NCBI GenBank assembly: GCA_037128595.1
Contig: JBAXWB010000005.1
Span: forward strand, 124,001 to 188,000
Length of the DNA stretch: 64,000 nt
DNA from: a bacterium
Lineage (GTDB): Bacteria > Verrucomicrobiota > Kiritimatiellia > CAIKKV01 > CAITUY01
Reading direction: 5' to 3'
Position 1 is the stretch's first letter, and each line of letters opens with the position of its first letter. Positions 24,519-34,290 of the stretch are shown here, one piece after another. Position numbers and translations under genes: made by a program. Under the pieces are notes generated by a model that saw only the letters and a program-made list of their open reading frames with translations, had not been told where the DNA came from and did not search any database.

Positions 24519-26537
24519 ATGAAAACACTACTGTTCGCCATCACGCTGAGTCTGTCAACCCTCGCCGCCTTTGCGGATTATACTGCGGATTTCTGCGCCG
24601 CGACCAATCTCCTCGATGCCCGGAAATATGCACAAGCCGCGGAAGCCTTTGAAAAAGCTCTCCCTGGCACGACGAATATGGAGGCCAGGTTAACTGTGCT
24701 GGCGGGGCTTATGAGTGCCGCCAATCTTTCCGGCAATCTGGAGAAAGCCGTTGAAACGGCCGACCAAGTCCTTGCGGAACCGAAGTTGAAGGGGAGCTAT
24801 CCGGCCGATATGTGCGGCTTAACCGCGGTACGCCTGCTGACAAAGGAACAGAAATTCTCCGAAACGTGGAAGATCCTTGATCAAGTCGGAGAAAACGACA
24901 CGAGAAAATGGAGCCGGCAGGACACGTATTGCTATTTCCTTGAAGCTCGCGGCGACCTTGAAATCGCGCAGGGACATTTCGACAAGGCCAAGGACTATTA
25001 CGTCCAGGCGGCCGCCGCCAAGGGAATGGCGGGTTATGCTTCCAGAGTCCAGGCAAAGATCGACGCGCTCGCGGAATGTGCGAAAGCCGGTGAAGGTAAA
25101 ACGCTGACTCCGGACGAGACCGCGTGCGCCTACCTCGCGATTGCGGAAAAGCATTCCACCTACAACCGTGAAGGTGCGCTCGCGGCCTATTACGCGGCCT
25201 CTGCCGTGAAAGGCGTTTCCGGCGAAACGAAAACGCACGGAGAACTTGCCTATATCAACATACGCATCGGGGAACAAGACTGGGGAAATGCACGGCGCCT
25301 GGCCCTTGCAGCACTACAGACTTCCGGTGCGACCCCCGTACAGAAAGCGTCGCTGAAGAAAAAGATCGTCTCCGTCGCGATCAATGGCCGGAATTACCCG
25401 GAAGCCAGAAGCTATCTCATGGAAATTCTGACCGACGGGACCCCGCTTCAGACGCTTAGCAAGGATGAGATCCCCTACACCGTGATCGGGGAATTCGTCC
25501 AGACCAACGTATCGCAGCAGGCGGAGCGGGTCGCGGCCATGGCGAAGATCGGCAAGCTCTACCTCGTGGAACAGAATTTTGAAAAAGCGCGCGAAGTCTT
25601 CACGAACGCACTGGCCATGCCCGGAATTTCCGATCAGCGGAAGGCCGAATGCCAACTCTATATCGGAATCACTTATTTCGACACGAAGGATTATGCAAAA
25701 GCAAAACCGGAATTCGAGAAGGTTCTCTCCATGAAAGGCAATGCCTCGCCCTCGCCTTGGGACCACGATCTGCTCCGGATCGATTACGTTCCGGAACGTG
25801 AAGCAAAACTGCGGCTCGCCTTCATTGAAAAGAATCCGAAGGTGAAGAAAGTACTGTTCCTTGGCTCCAGCAATACCGGGCGCGGTGACCTTCCGGGAAC
25901 AGTCATGCGCATGAGCGAGTCCGCCCCTGCGGACAGGGTGCGGATCGTATCCGGCGACTACGAAATGATGGGCACTCGTATCCCCACCTTTTGGAATCTC
26001 GGAACCGCGCCGAGCACCCCGCGCGGAGTCATCAAGGCGCACCCCTGGGACGCGGTGGTGTTTGAAATTCCCTACACCACCTGTGACCAGTCGACGGGGG
26101 TCGCCGAATATGCACCGAGAATGATTTCGCTGATCCAAGGCATCAAGGCCCTGCCCGTGATCTATGAAGTCCATCCGTTCTATGGGTGGACACAGAAGAA
26201 ACAATTCGGAAAATACGACAACGCCCAGCTCGCGCCGATTCCCGCAAACAGCGCGGCGTTAGCGCCTGGCGCCTATGCCGAGCTCCAGATCGTCGGAACC
26301 AACCCCTCCGACCAGGCGCTATCGGAATTCCATTCCGACAAACTTCACGCCAGCGAAAAAGGAGCCTACCTGATGGCCTGCTGCCTTTACGCCGCACTCA
26401 CCGATTCCAGTCCGGAAGGGCTCTTCGCCCCCACGGATCTGAAGAAGGATGCGGTGGAGCTGCTTCAACAAGCCGCGTGGAAATCCTATTGCGAAAAGCG
26501 CGACCAGTTCAAAGCCGACAGAACGCCCATGCAATAA
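24519..26537 (+). CDS. Secreted TPR - SGNH-like hydrolase fusion, long form
   Basis: 672 residues: signal peptide (1-19, cut near AFADY), a long TPR solenoid (about 20-430) with repeats such as ARKYAQAAEAFEKAL and YAKAKPEFEKVLSM, then the SGNH-like domain VLFLGSSNTGRGDLPG near residue 446 and FHSDKLHASEKGAYLMACCLYAALT near 606. The catalytic-domain blocks (GDYxxMGT, PTFWN, PRGVI, PWDxVVFE) match the 509-residue paralogue at 12049, which has fewer repeats. It lies directly behind operator copy C. Probably periplasmic or outer surface; role unknown. Confidence 0.75.
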   Translation: MKTLLFAITLSLSTLAAFADYTADFCAATNLLDARKYAQAAEAFEKALPGTTNMEARLTVLAGLMSAANLSGNLEKAVETADQVLAEPKLKGSYPADMCGLTAVRLLTKEQKFSETWKILDQVGENDTRKWSRQDTYCYFLEARGDLEIAQGHFDKAKDYYVQAAAAKGMAGYASRVQAKIDALAECAKAGEGKTLTPDETACAYLAIAEKHSTYNREGALAAYYAASAVKGVSGETKTHGELAYINIRIGEQDWGNARRLALAALQTSGATPVQKASLKKKIVSVAINGRNYPEARSYLMEILTDGTPLQTLSKDEIPYTVIGEFVQTNVSQQAERVAAMAKIGKLYLVEQNFEKAREVFTNALAMPGISDQRKAECQLYIGITYFDTKDYAKAKPEFEKVLSMKGNASPSPWDHDLLRIDYVPEREAKLRLAFIEKNPKVKKVLFLGSSNTGRGDLPGTVMRMSESAPADRVRIVSGDYEMMGTRIPTFWNLGTAPSTPRGVIKAHPWDAVVFEIPYTTCDQSTGVAEYAPRMISLIQGIKALPVIYEVHPFYGWTQKKQFGKYDNAQLAPIPANSAALAPGAYAELQIVGTNPSDQALSEFHSDKLHASEKGAYLMACCLYAALTDSSPEGLFAPTDLKKDAVELLQQAAWKSYCEKRDQFKADRTPMQ

Positions 26538-26541
26538 TATT

Positions 26542-26605
26542 TGGTGATTTTGTGCTGGTATTTGGTGAGACCGTTAAGGAAGCCGAACGGGCATGGACAT
26601 AGACT
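26542..26605 (+). promoter_or_regulatory. AraC-type operator-promoter, copy D
   Basis: Two intact TGGTGA half-sites at 26542 and 26563 (21 bp), tail GACCGTTAAGGAAGC and TAGACT at 26600, 37 bp after the second half-site. It belongs to the same sequence subtype as copy F. It starts five bases after the TPR-SGNH stop and drives the giant secreted protein at 26641. Confidence 0.8.
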
Positions 26606-26640
26606 TAATGGATAAACGGTTTAGGAGCAAAGGGGAAGCC

Positions 26641-29600
26641 ATGAAAATTCAGATGATGCTGACAGGGATTCACGATGGACGGGGATGGATGGGGCGGCGT
26701 TTAGCGGAGGTCGTAGTTTTGGCGCTTGGCATCCTGTGTGGTGGGGGTATCCCCGGAGCTTTTGCGGCTTCGCAGTGGTTTGATTCTGACACTCTCACCA
26801 CGATCGGGCCGGCCTCCGGTACCACCACGGGCGGTTTGTCGTGGGCAGACTCCGGGGGCAGTTTCATGTGGGCGAATACCTCGACTGGCACCAACAACCC
26901 AGTCCAGTGGGGAAGCGGTAACGACGCTTTTTTCACCGCCGCCGGAACGGCCACCGTGACGGTCAACACCGCCACGGCTAATTCCCTGAACTTCAGTGCG
27001 GGCAAGTGGGTTTTTCTTCCCGGCAGCGGCGACCTGACGATTATTAATGGTATTACCAATAGCCTTAATGTGATGTTCGGCAACGGCATCACCTTGAGTG
27101 GCAATCAGACGTGGTACCAGAGTGCCGGTACCTTGACTGTGACCGGCGCGCTCAATGGCACGTCCCACGTGCTGACCAAAACCGGCGACGGAATACTGGT
27201 GTTGACCAACGCGGCCAACAACTCGCTGGCCGGCCTGATTGTCAACAGCGGCAAATTGCAGGCGTGGCGGGGTGGCAACGTGCTTGGTGGTTCTTCCACT
27301 CCCGTGACACTGGGTCAGACCAATCAAACGTCCTTGGCCATCCTCCAGCTCGACACCGATGCGGCGGGTAACACCACCTTCAGCATGGGCGACCTGACTA
27401 ATGCCGGCTCCGGGCAACTCATTTTGAATGCGGCGCAAACAAGTTATACCAATATCCTGGGCGCAGGCAACCTGGCGCCGCGTGTTGGCACCGCGACGTT
27501 GAAGATAACGCCGCAAAACGGGTTGGGCAAACGCGAGATAGTGACCTTCACCGGCGGGGTGACGCCTGTCAACGGCATGCTCGGGCCCTGGCTGGTGGAC
27601 TCGCTAACGGGGAACTTCGTCACCTACGGCGCCGGTGGTTTGACCGACGTCGTCTACGACGCGACGTCGTGGGACGCCACTAAGAAGGTCAGTATCACCA
27701 CTTCCACGGTGAATCAGGACACCAACGTGTACGCCCTGAGAATGGGCGTCGGCAATACCGTGACCGTCAACGCGGGCGCGGTGTTAAGCAATGCCAGCGG
27801 CGGATTCATCATGGAATCATCAGGCTCCATCCTCGGGCAGGGCACCGTTGCGGTCGGCGCGGCGGAAATGATCGTGTATGAAAACTTTGTGAATGGAACT
27901 TTTGCTACGATCGCGCCGGTGATCAGCGGCTCAGGCGGGTTGACCAAGTTTGGCGCGGGCATTCTGGTGCTGTCGAACCTGACGTATACCGGCAACACCA
28001 TGATCAATGATGGCTCACTGACGGTGGCTCCGCTGACCGACACGACTTACAGCTACAGCATTCAAGGTCCGGGCAACTTGGTCAAGGCGGGGAACGCCAA
28101 CTTGACGCTGTCGGGGGCAACCGGGACGGTCAATTCGGTAACCAACAACAGCGGCACGTTGACGCTCGCTAATAGTGAACGAATGACCCTTCTCGGGGCA
28201 ATGGCCTTCGGTAATCCTGGGGCCAGCTTAGTGATCACCAATAACAGTCAGTTGTCTTCGGCCGGCGACATCACTATTGGAAACTCCATCAACTCGAATG
28301 CCGTCCTGCTGGTTGGTGGCTCTCTGGGTAGTTCTGTGTGGAATGTTGCTGCCATGAAAATTACAGTCGGGGGGGCCAATGCGACAGGCAACGTTCTGAG
28401 AATTGACGGTGCTGGAGTGACTGGCGGGGCGATGGTTACGAATGTGGGCACGTTCACCCTCGGGGGGAATGCAACCAATGCGTTCAACAACAGCCTGATT
28501 ATTGCCAATGGCGGCCAATTCTGGCAAAACGGCTCGATTCGCTTTGGGAATTGGCCCGGCGCGAACAGCAACAATCTCACGGTGCAAGGCGGCAATAACG
28601 TCACCTCTACCTTTGGCATTGTCGGGGCCTCGGTATCCTTCGGCGGCACCGGTGCCACTGGCAACAGTATACGCATTGACGGCTTGGGCTATACCGGTTC
28701 GGCCCGCTTCACCAGCGCCAATCAATTCGTCAACGTATCTGGAGCTTCATCAATCGGGTGCGGTAACATCCTGATCGTGACCAATGGCGGTTGGATGACT
28801 GCCCCTGGTTTCGTTTTCGGTAACAGCGGTGTCGGCAACATGGCTACCATCGTTGGTGCAGGGTCGAAGCTTGATGCCAGCGGCTCGGGCTACCTGACCG
28901 TCGGCGGCGGCAATGCCACGAACAATATGATGACTGTGGCGGACGGGGGGCAGGTTATTGTGACTAATGTCAGTAATCTAAATGGGGGAATCGGGGGGGC
29001 GGCCTCCGGCATCGCGCTGGGCAACAGTCTGATCATCACCAATCGCGGCATTGTCACCCACACCAATGCTAATGCCTTCACCTTTTTCATCGGCGGCATG
29101 TCTGGTAGCGGCTCGGCGGCCATCAGCAATTCGGTGTTGGTTTCAGGCAGTGGGTCTGTCTTTAACTGTTCAACACTCACGATCGGCGCCGAAACCACTG
29201 GTAGCACCGCCACGGGCAACTGGATGCAGGTGGAGTCGGGCGGCGTGGTGACCAACGTGGCTACCCTTTGTGTCGGCTACATGACCGACGCGAGTGCCGG
29301 CGGGGCCTCGGTGGGCAATAAGTTGATCATCACCAATGGCGGCCAAGTGTTTGCCTCTATCGTGAAGGTCGGTGTTCCTGCCAGCGGCGCCGCCGCTCCC
29401 CTGAACTCCAGCGTTCTGGTGACGGGGGGCGGTGTGCTGGATGCGAACACCTTGAGGATAAGCACCAACACCAGCAACACCATTAGCAACCGCGCCGGCG
29501 TCTATCAGTTCACCTCGGCTTCGCCCACGATCGATCCGCTAGGTGTCGGCAATATTGACATTGCCAGCGGAGTGATCTCGTTCCGCAACGTGACCAACGC

Positions 29601-30198
29601 GGATGTATTCTGCAACCAGGGAAGCGGCAACCTTAATCCGTCCTCCTACATGTCCTGGTCCGGCGCGAACGCCTTCCGCCTGAACAATGCGACGAATGGC
29701 GCGGCGGCATCGCAGGCTTATATCTTCGACACCGGCCGCGGGGCGACCAACTATGCAGGTCTGGAAATGGTCAGTGGCAAAACGGCCTACACCAACGGGA
29801 GTGTGACGATCGGCGCGGGCGGTTGGCTGACCTTCCTGAATACATCCAATATAATGTGGGGCGTGGTGACGAACTCCGGCGTGATGACCTTCAACAACAG
29901 TTCGGTGATCTTCACGAATAGTCTGGTGGTTAATGGGGGGACCATGGTCTGGACCTCCAATTCCACCGTGAATGTGAAGGGCCCCATGACGTTGCCGGCC
30001 TCGATGATCTTCAGTAACGCCTTGGGCATGGGCTTGAGCGATACCCCGACGGTGCTGACGGCCTCCGGCGGCTTTGCTGGCTCTTCTCCCAGTGGTTGGA
30101 CCGTATATCCCAACAATCATCGCGTGGGCATCTCCGGAGATGGCAAATCGCTGGTACTCGTTCCGCGGCAACCGGGTTTCCTGTTCTATGTGTTTTAA
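26641..30198 (+). CDS. Giant secreted protein with autotransporter-associated beta-strand repeats
   Basis: 1185 residues from the ATG at 26641 with AGGGGAAG upstream. An earlier ATG at 26593 lies before the predicted transcription start and is rejected. Signal peptide (about 20-40, ending GAFA), then Asn/Gly/Thr-rich beta-helix repeats: LTKTGDGILVLTNAANN, LTKFGAGILVLSNLTYTGNT, many copies of NSLIITNGGQ-like and VLVSGSGSV-like strands. No C-terminal autotransporter barrel and no PEP-CTERM segment is visible; it ends PGFLFYVF. Probably a cell-surface or released adhesin or scaffold. Repeats of this class are abundant in Verrucomicrobiota and relatives. Confidence 0.8.
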   Translation: MKIQMMLTGIHDGRGWMGRRLAEVVVLALGILCGGGIPGAFAASQWFDSDTLTTIGPASGTTTGGLSWADSGGSFMWANTSTGTNNPVQWGSGNDAFFTAAGTATVTVNTATANSLNFSAGKWVFLPGSGDLTIINGITNSLNVMFGNGITLSGNQTWYQSAGTLTVTGALNGTSHVLTKTGDGILVLTNAANNSLAGLIVNSGKLQAWRGGNVLGGSSTPVTLGQTNQTSLAILQLDTDAAGNTTFSMGDLTNAGSGQLILNAAQTSYTNILGAGNLAPRVGTATLKITPQNGLGKREIVTFTGGVTPVNGMLGPWLVDSLTGNFVTYGAGGLTDVVYDATSWDATKKVSITTSTVNQDTNVYALRMGVGNTVTVNAGAVLSNASGGFIMESSGSILGQGTVAVGAAEMIVYENFVNGTFATIAPVISGSGGLTKFGAGILVLSNLTYTGNTMINDGSLTVAPLTDTTYSYSIQGPGNLVKAGNANLTLSGATGTVNSVTNNSGTLTLANSERMTLLGAMAFGNPGASLVITNNSQLSSAGDITIGNSINSNAVLLVGGSLGSSVWNVAAMKITVGGANATGNVLRIDGAGVTGGAMVTNVGTFTLGGNATNAFNNSLIIANGGQFWQNGSIRFGNWPGANSNNLTVQGGNNVTSTFGIVGASVSFGGTGATGNSIRIDGLGYTGSARFTSANQFVNVSGASSIGCGNILIVTNGGWMTAPGFVFGNSGVGNMATIVGAGSKLDASGSGYLTVGGGNATNNMMTVADGGQVIVTNVSNLNGGIGGAASGIALGNSLIITNRGIVTHTNANAFTFFIGGMSGSGSAAISNSVLVSGSGSVFNCSTLTIGAETTGSTATGNWMQVESGGVVTNVATLCVGYMTDASAGGASVGNKLIITNGGQVFASIVKVGVPASGAAAPLNSSVLVTGGGVLDANTLRISTNTSNTISNRAGVYQFTSASPTIDPLGVGNIDIASGVISFRNVTNADVFCNQGSGNLNPSSYMSWSGANAFRLNNATNGAAASQAYIFDTGRGATNYAGLEMVSGKTAYTNGSVTIGAGGWLTFLNTSNIMWGVVTNSGVMTFNNSSVIFTNSLVVNGGTMVWTSNSTVNVKGPMTLPASMIFSNALGMGLSDTPTVLTASGGFAGSSPSGWTVYPNNHRVGISGDGKSLVLVPRQPGFLFYVF

Positions 30199-30242
30199 TG
30201 GCGTCTAATCGTGCTCGTTCTAAGAGTTATCGGGGGATGACC

Positions 30243-33200
30243 ATGAATACAATCAACAATAGCCTGGCAAAGTGCATCAGGAGCGTCCTGGCAGGCTTGC
30301 TTGGCGCCGGGGTGGCGATGGTGTCAGTAGCGCATGCGGGCTCCACCAGCACCGTGGGCTTTGTGGAATCATTCGAGCCGTATACCAACGGGTTCCAGAT
30401 CTCGGGCACCAACGGCTGGGGCGCGTTAAACCCCCTGGCGGGGATCGTCTCGACCAATGTGATCGATAACGGTGGATCCTATCCGGTTCCCGGCGCCTCG
30501 CATACCAATGTGCTCCAGATCACTGACGAGATCACCAACACGCTGGTCAGTCCAACCGGCGGGGTGGTGGTGCTGGATTGCATGGCCATGCCCACCGTGG
30601 CGCAGTGGCCGCCGACCACTGATGCGAATTGGCGGTACGCCTTCTATCTCAATACCAGTTCCAACCTCGTCGTCTGGCACTATGACAAGACCGGGACGTC
30701 GAACCGATGGACGACACTGACCGGCGGGCCGTCCGTGACGAACGGGGTCTGGGCGCGCTTCACGGTGGAACAGGATTACGGGCACGGCCTCTTCCAGATT
30801 CGGGTGAACAACGGGGCATGGATCACGGCTCCGGAAGCATGGACGGGGCCCGACGGCTCGTCGGGTGGGTCCTGGTTCTCTATGGCACAGCCCGGTGGCA
30901 TTGCGCCAACCAACATGAATGGGTTCGGTATCGCCGAGTCGCAGACCAATTACCTGGACGATCTGGTGCTGACCAACCGCCAGGTCACCTGGAGTGCAAA
31001 CGGGTTTACCGAAGGAGTGACCAACAACGGGATGGTCAACAGCACGTTGTCGATCGGGTTGATCTATGACACGTTCGCCGGGAACATGGGCGATGACTTT
31101 GTGGCATCGAACCGGCTGTTGGTGGCGAATCTTCCCTCAAATCTGACGGCCATGGCCACTTATGCCAGTCCGACCCTGTTGACGGTGTCCCTCACCGGCG
31201 TGGCCCAGCATCACGAGGCCACCAATAGCACCAACCTGGTGTTCACATTCCTGAACACTGCCTTTACGCTGGGCAACGCGGCGGACGTTTATCACTTCTC
31301 CAACAGCCTCAGCCTGACCTTCAGCAACACGCCCCAGTTGAACTACAGCAGCACCAATTTCAATGAGGACAGCGCCGCCAACGATGGTTCGATCAATAAC
31401 ATGAATCCCATGGTGATGACGCTGACCAATGCCCTCTTCGCCGGAACGGTCGGGGATGACTTCTTCCAGCAAGGCAAGGTCCAGGTGGGCAATCTGCCCG
31501 GCAATCTCGTGGCGGTGATGACGCTGACCAACCAGACGCAACTCAGCGTGATCCTGACCAACAAGGCACTGGCCAACGACGCCCTCCACAGTTTCTCCAA
31601 CCTGGTTTTCACGTTCGTCGATGGGGCCTTCAGCAATGTACCGGCCTATAGTGTGGTCGGGGCCTCTCGCACTAACCTGTCGATCACCTTTATCGATTCA
31701 ACCGTGGCGCAGGTGCTGCAATATGGATCCACGGTGTTCTGGGAGACCGTGACGAACAACGGGGCGGTGGACGGAACCAATTTGACCCTTACCGGCAAGA
31801 CCTTCGCCGGAACCAATGGCGAGGATCTTGTGGCGTCCGGAAAGGTGGTGGTGTCCAATGTTCCCGGTAACCTGACGATGCAACTGGTGCAGGTGGATTC
31901 CTATGATCTCAGCCTCGGGTTTGTCGGCCTGGCCACAAACCATCTAGCGCTTAATTCAGTCAGCAATCTTACCGTGAGGTTCACCGACAGTGCCTTTATT
32001 GGCGGCGGAGCCGTGTCGGTATCCAATTCGACCATGACGGATCTGGTGATTAGATTCCATGATCAACCTTCGTTGTCGTGGGACAGCACCACGTTCACGG
32101 AGGCGGCGTCAAACGACGGGAGCATTGCGACAACGAACACGGTGACGCTGACTGACCCGAATGGGGTGGCGACGTTTGCGAACACTGGTTATGCCCTTGG
32201 GATGCAGTACACGACGTCAGGGGTGCCTGCGGGGTTGAGTGTGGGGGTGTGGTACCAGGATGCGACGCACCTGAAGGTGGCGTTGTCGGGGACCGCGGCG
32301 GCGCATGCGGTGGGCAACAGCACGAGCTTCAGCCTGCTGTTCCAGAATGCTGCGTTTACCCCGGTGGCGGCGGCGAACATCACCGGAAGTACCGCGAGCC
32401 TGTCGGTGACGTTCCATGATCAACCCTCGTTGTCGTGGGACAGCGCCACGTTCACGGAGGCGGCGGCGAACGACGGGAGCATCGCGACGACGAACACGGT
32501 GACGCTGACTGACCCGAACGGGATGGCGACGTTTGCGAACACTGGTTATGCCCTGGGGACGCAGTACACGACGTCAGGGGTCCCTGCGGGGTTGAATGTG
32601 GGGGTGTGGTACCAGGATGCGACGCACCTGAAGGTGGCGCTGTCGGGGACCGCGGCGGCGCATGCGGCGGCCAACAGCACGAGCTTCAGCCTGCTGTTCC
32701 GGAATGCCGCGTTTACACCGGTGTTGGCGGCGAACATCACCGGCAGTACCGCGAGCCTGTCGGTGACGTTCCATGATCAGGCGCAGTTGACCTATAGTGG
32801 GGACACCTTCACCGAGTTGAGTCAAGGCGCGATCAACAACAGTAGCCCGATCACGATCGATTTGGTCCGGGATACCTTCACCGGCGGCATTGGAAGCGAT
32901 TTCGTTGCCGCGCAGAAGGTGGCCGTAGCGAACCTTCCAGGCGGATTGACCGTGGCGATCACCAAGAGTAGCGATACGCAGCTTAGCGTACAACTGGCCG
33001 GCACGGCCTACTATAACGACGTCGTCAACAGCATCCCGAACCTGACGTTCCAGTTCCAAGACGCGGCGTTCAGCAATGTGGCGGCGTCACGGGTGGTCAA
33101 CCGCCTCAAGAGTGATCTTAAGATCAACTTCATCAATGATACGCCTTTCTCGTACCAGGTGCCTTATGTGGAAACGCTCGAAGGCTACACGAATGGATAC

Positions 33201-34229
33201 TGGATGACGGCCACGAATGGCTGGTCGGCGGAAAATGCGGCGGCAGGGGTGGTCACCAACGACAACTCCGTGGGAAGCTGGGCTCATGCCTATCAAGGCC
33301 CGGTACCAGTCACCGCCAGCCACACCAATGAACTCTATGTCCAATCAGATCTCCAAAGTGAGATCCATAGTCTACCCGGTCAGATGGTCTATACGGACTT
33401 CTCGGTCTGGCCGGCGCCGATGGTCGATTCGCCACAAATCAGCACAGCCATGCAACTGGCCTTTTATGTGTCTACGAACGGGCAGTTTGTTCTCTGGCAT
33501 CAGAACCGCACCGGAGGGGTGACGAACAATGAACTGCGCGTCCTGTCCAGCGCCCCCTTCATTGACACGAACCGCTGGTTGCGTGTCACGGTCTGCCAGG
33601 ACTATTCGAACGCCATGTTCCAGGTGCGGCTTAACAACGGCGCGCCACTGACGGATACCGAGGGGTGGACCGGACCGGGCGGAGCCCCGGGCGGATCCTG
33701 GTTCCATATGGTCCAGACCAATAGTCATATGAGCGGTTTCGGCATCGCGGGTGTGGGTTCCGGTTACGTTGACGACCTGACCGTGCGCACCAATCTGGTC
33801 AATCAGGCCCCGGTGGTGCTCAGCCTGAGTCCAACCGTGTTCAATGAAACGGTGGAAAGTGATGGAATCATCGACAACAGCAATTCAAACCGGATATCCC
33901 TTGCCGGGGCTGTTGGCGCGACGTTTGCGGGGAATAATGGCGATCTTTACGGTTCCGGCACCGTGCAGGCGTCCAACCTGCCGCCGACCCTCAGTGTTTT
34001 GTTGGCGAGGACCAGTCCCACCAACCTGAGCGTATCGCTGACGGGCTACGCGGCCAACCACTTTATACAAGATAGTGTCTCCAACATGGTGATCAACGTC
34101 CTGGATGGCGCCTTCACCATAGGCTCGGCCAACATCGCCGGGGCGGCGAATATTATCGGGATCAGCCAGAGCGGCCTCGAAGTCAGATTCCGGACGCATA
34201 CCATCGGGGCCGTCTACCTCATCAGGTAA
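30243..34229 (+). CDS. Giant secreted protein with seven ~119-residue repeats and two lectin-like domains
   Basis: 1328 residues; the ATG at 30243 is preferred because GGGGG lies six bases upstream, while ATG at 30237 directly abuts it. Signal peptide ends VAHAGS. Layout: a jelly-roll domain (FVESFEPYTNGFQISGTNGW, residues about 38-250), six repeats of a domain of about 119 residues with the pattern FTE..xNDGSI, F.G..GDDF, V.NLP.NL, L.G.A.xH, NS..NL.F.F.D.AF, a second jelly roll (YVETLEGYTNGYWMTATNGW, about 975-1180) and a seventh repeat. The 45-bp gap to the preceding gene suggests co-transcription from copy D. I do not recognise the repeat. Ends without a sorting signal. Confidence 0.75.
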   Translation: MNTINNSLAKCIRSVLAGLLGAGVAMVSVAHAGSTSTVGFVESFEPYTNGFQISGTNGWGALNPLAGIVSTNVIDNGGSYPVPGASHTNVLQITDEITNTLVSPTGGVVVLDCMAMPTVAQWPPTTDANWRYAFYLNTSSNLVVWHYDKTGTSNRWTTLTGGPSVTNGVWARFTVEQDYGHGLFQIRVNNGAWITAPEAWTGPDGSSGGSWFSMAQPGGIAPTNMNGFGIAESQTNYLDDLVLTNRQVTWSANGFTEGVTNNGMVNSTLSIGLIYDTFAGNMGDDFVASNRLLVANLPSNLTAMATYASPTLLTVSLTGVAQHHEATNSTNLVFTFLNTAFTLGNAADVYHFSNSLSLTFSNTPQLNYSSTNFNEDSAANDGSINNMNPMVMTLTNALFAGTVGDDFFQQGKVQVGNLPGNLVAVMTLTNQTQLSVILTNKALANDALHSFSNLVFTFVDGAFSNVPAYSVVGASRTNLSITFIDSTVAQVLQYGSTVFWETVTNNGAVDGTNLTLTGKTFAGTNGEDLVASGKVVVSNVPGNLTMQLVQVDSYDLSLGFVGLATNHLALNSVSNLTVRFTDSAFIGGGAVSVSNSTMTDLVIRFHDQPSLSWDSTTFTEAASNDGSIATTNTVTLTDPNGVATFANTGYALGMQYTTSGVPAGLSVGVWYQDATHLKVALSGTAAAHAVGNSTSFSLLFQNAAFTPVAAANITGSTASLSVTFHDQPSLSWDSATFTEAAANDGSIATTNTVTLTDPNGMATFANTGYALGTQYTTSGVPAGLNVGVWYQDATHLKVALSGTAAAHAAANSTSFSLLFRNAAFTPVLAANITGSTASLSVTFHDQAQLTYSGDTFTELSQGAINNSSPITIDLVRDTFTGGIGSDFVAAQKVAVANLPGGLTVAITKSSDTQLSVQLAGTAYYNDVVNSIPNLTFQFQDAAFSNVAASRVVNRLKSDLKINFINDTPFSYQVPYVETLEGYTNGYWMTATNGWSAENAAAGVVTNDNSVGSWAHAYQGPVPVTASHTNELYVQSDLQSEIHSLPGQMVYTDFSVWPAPMVDSPQISTAMQLAFYVSTNGQFVLWHQNRTGGVTNNELRVLSSAPFIDTNRWLRVTVCQDYSNAMFQVRLNNGAPLTDTEGWTGPGGAPGGSWFHMVQTNSHMSGFGIAGVGSGYVDDLTVRTNLVNQAPVVLSLSPTVFNETVESDGIIDNSNSNRISLAGAVGATFAGNNGDLYGSGTVQASNLPPTLSVLLARTSPTNLSVSLTGYAANHFIQDSVSNMVINVLDGAFTIGSANIAGAANIIGISQSGLEVRFRTHTIGAVYLIR
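32055..32768 (+). repeat. Two tandem 357-bp units, about 94% identical
   Basis: Units 32055-32411 and 32412-32768 differ at about 21 of 357 positions by my count, mostly silent, whereas the other repeat units of this gene are strongly diverged. A recent in-frame duplication or gene conversion within the repeat protein explains this. A third TTCCATGATCA boundary at 32769 marks the period exactly. Confidence 0.9.
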
Positions 34230-34290
34230 GGTGCCTGTCGGTTTGAAGGACCGGGCGCTTAAGAGGGAAGCGCGCGGGGATACAATATTT

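Noticed and set aside
32055-32768. Possible CRISPR or satellite array
   Set aside because: The 357-bp units are in frame within a repeat protein and have no spacers.
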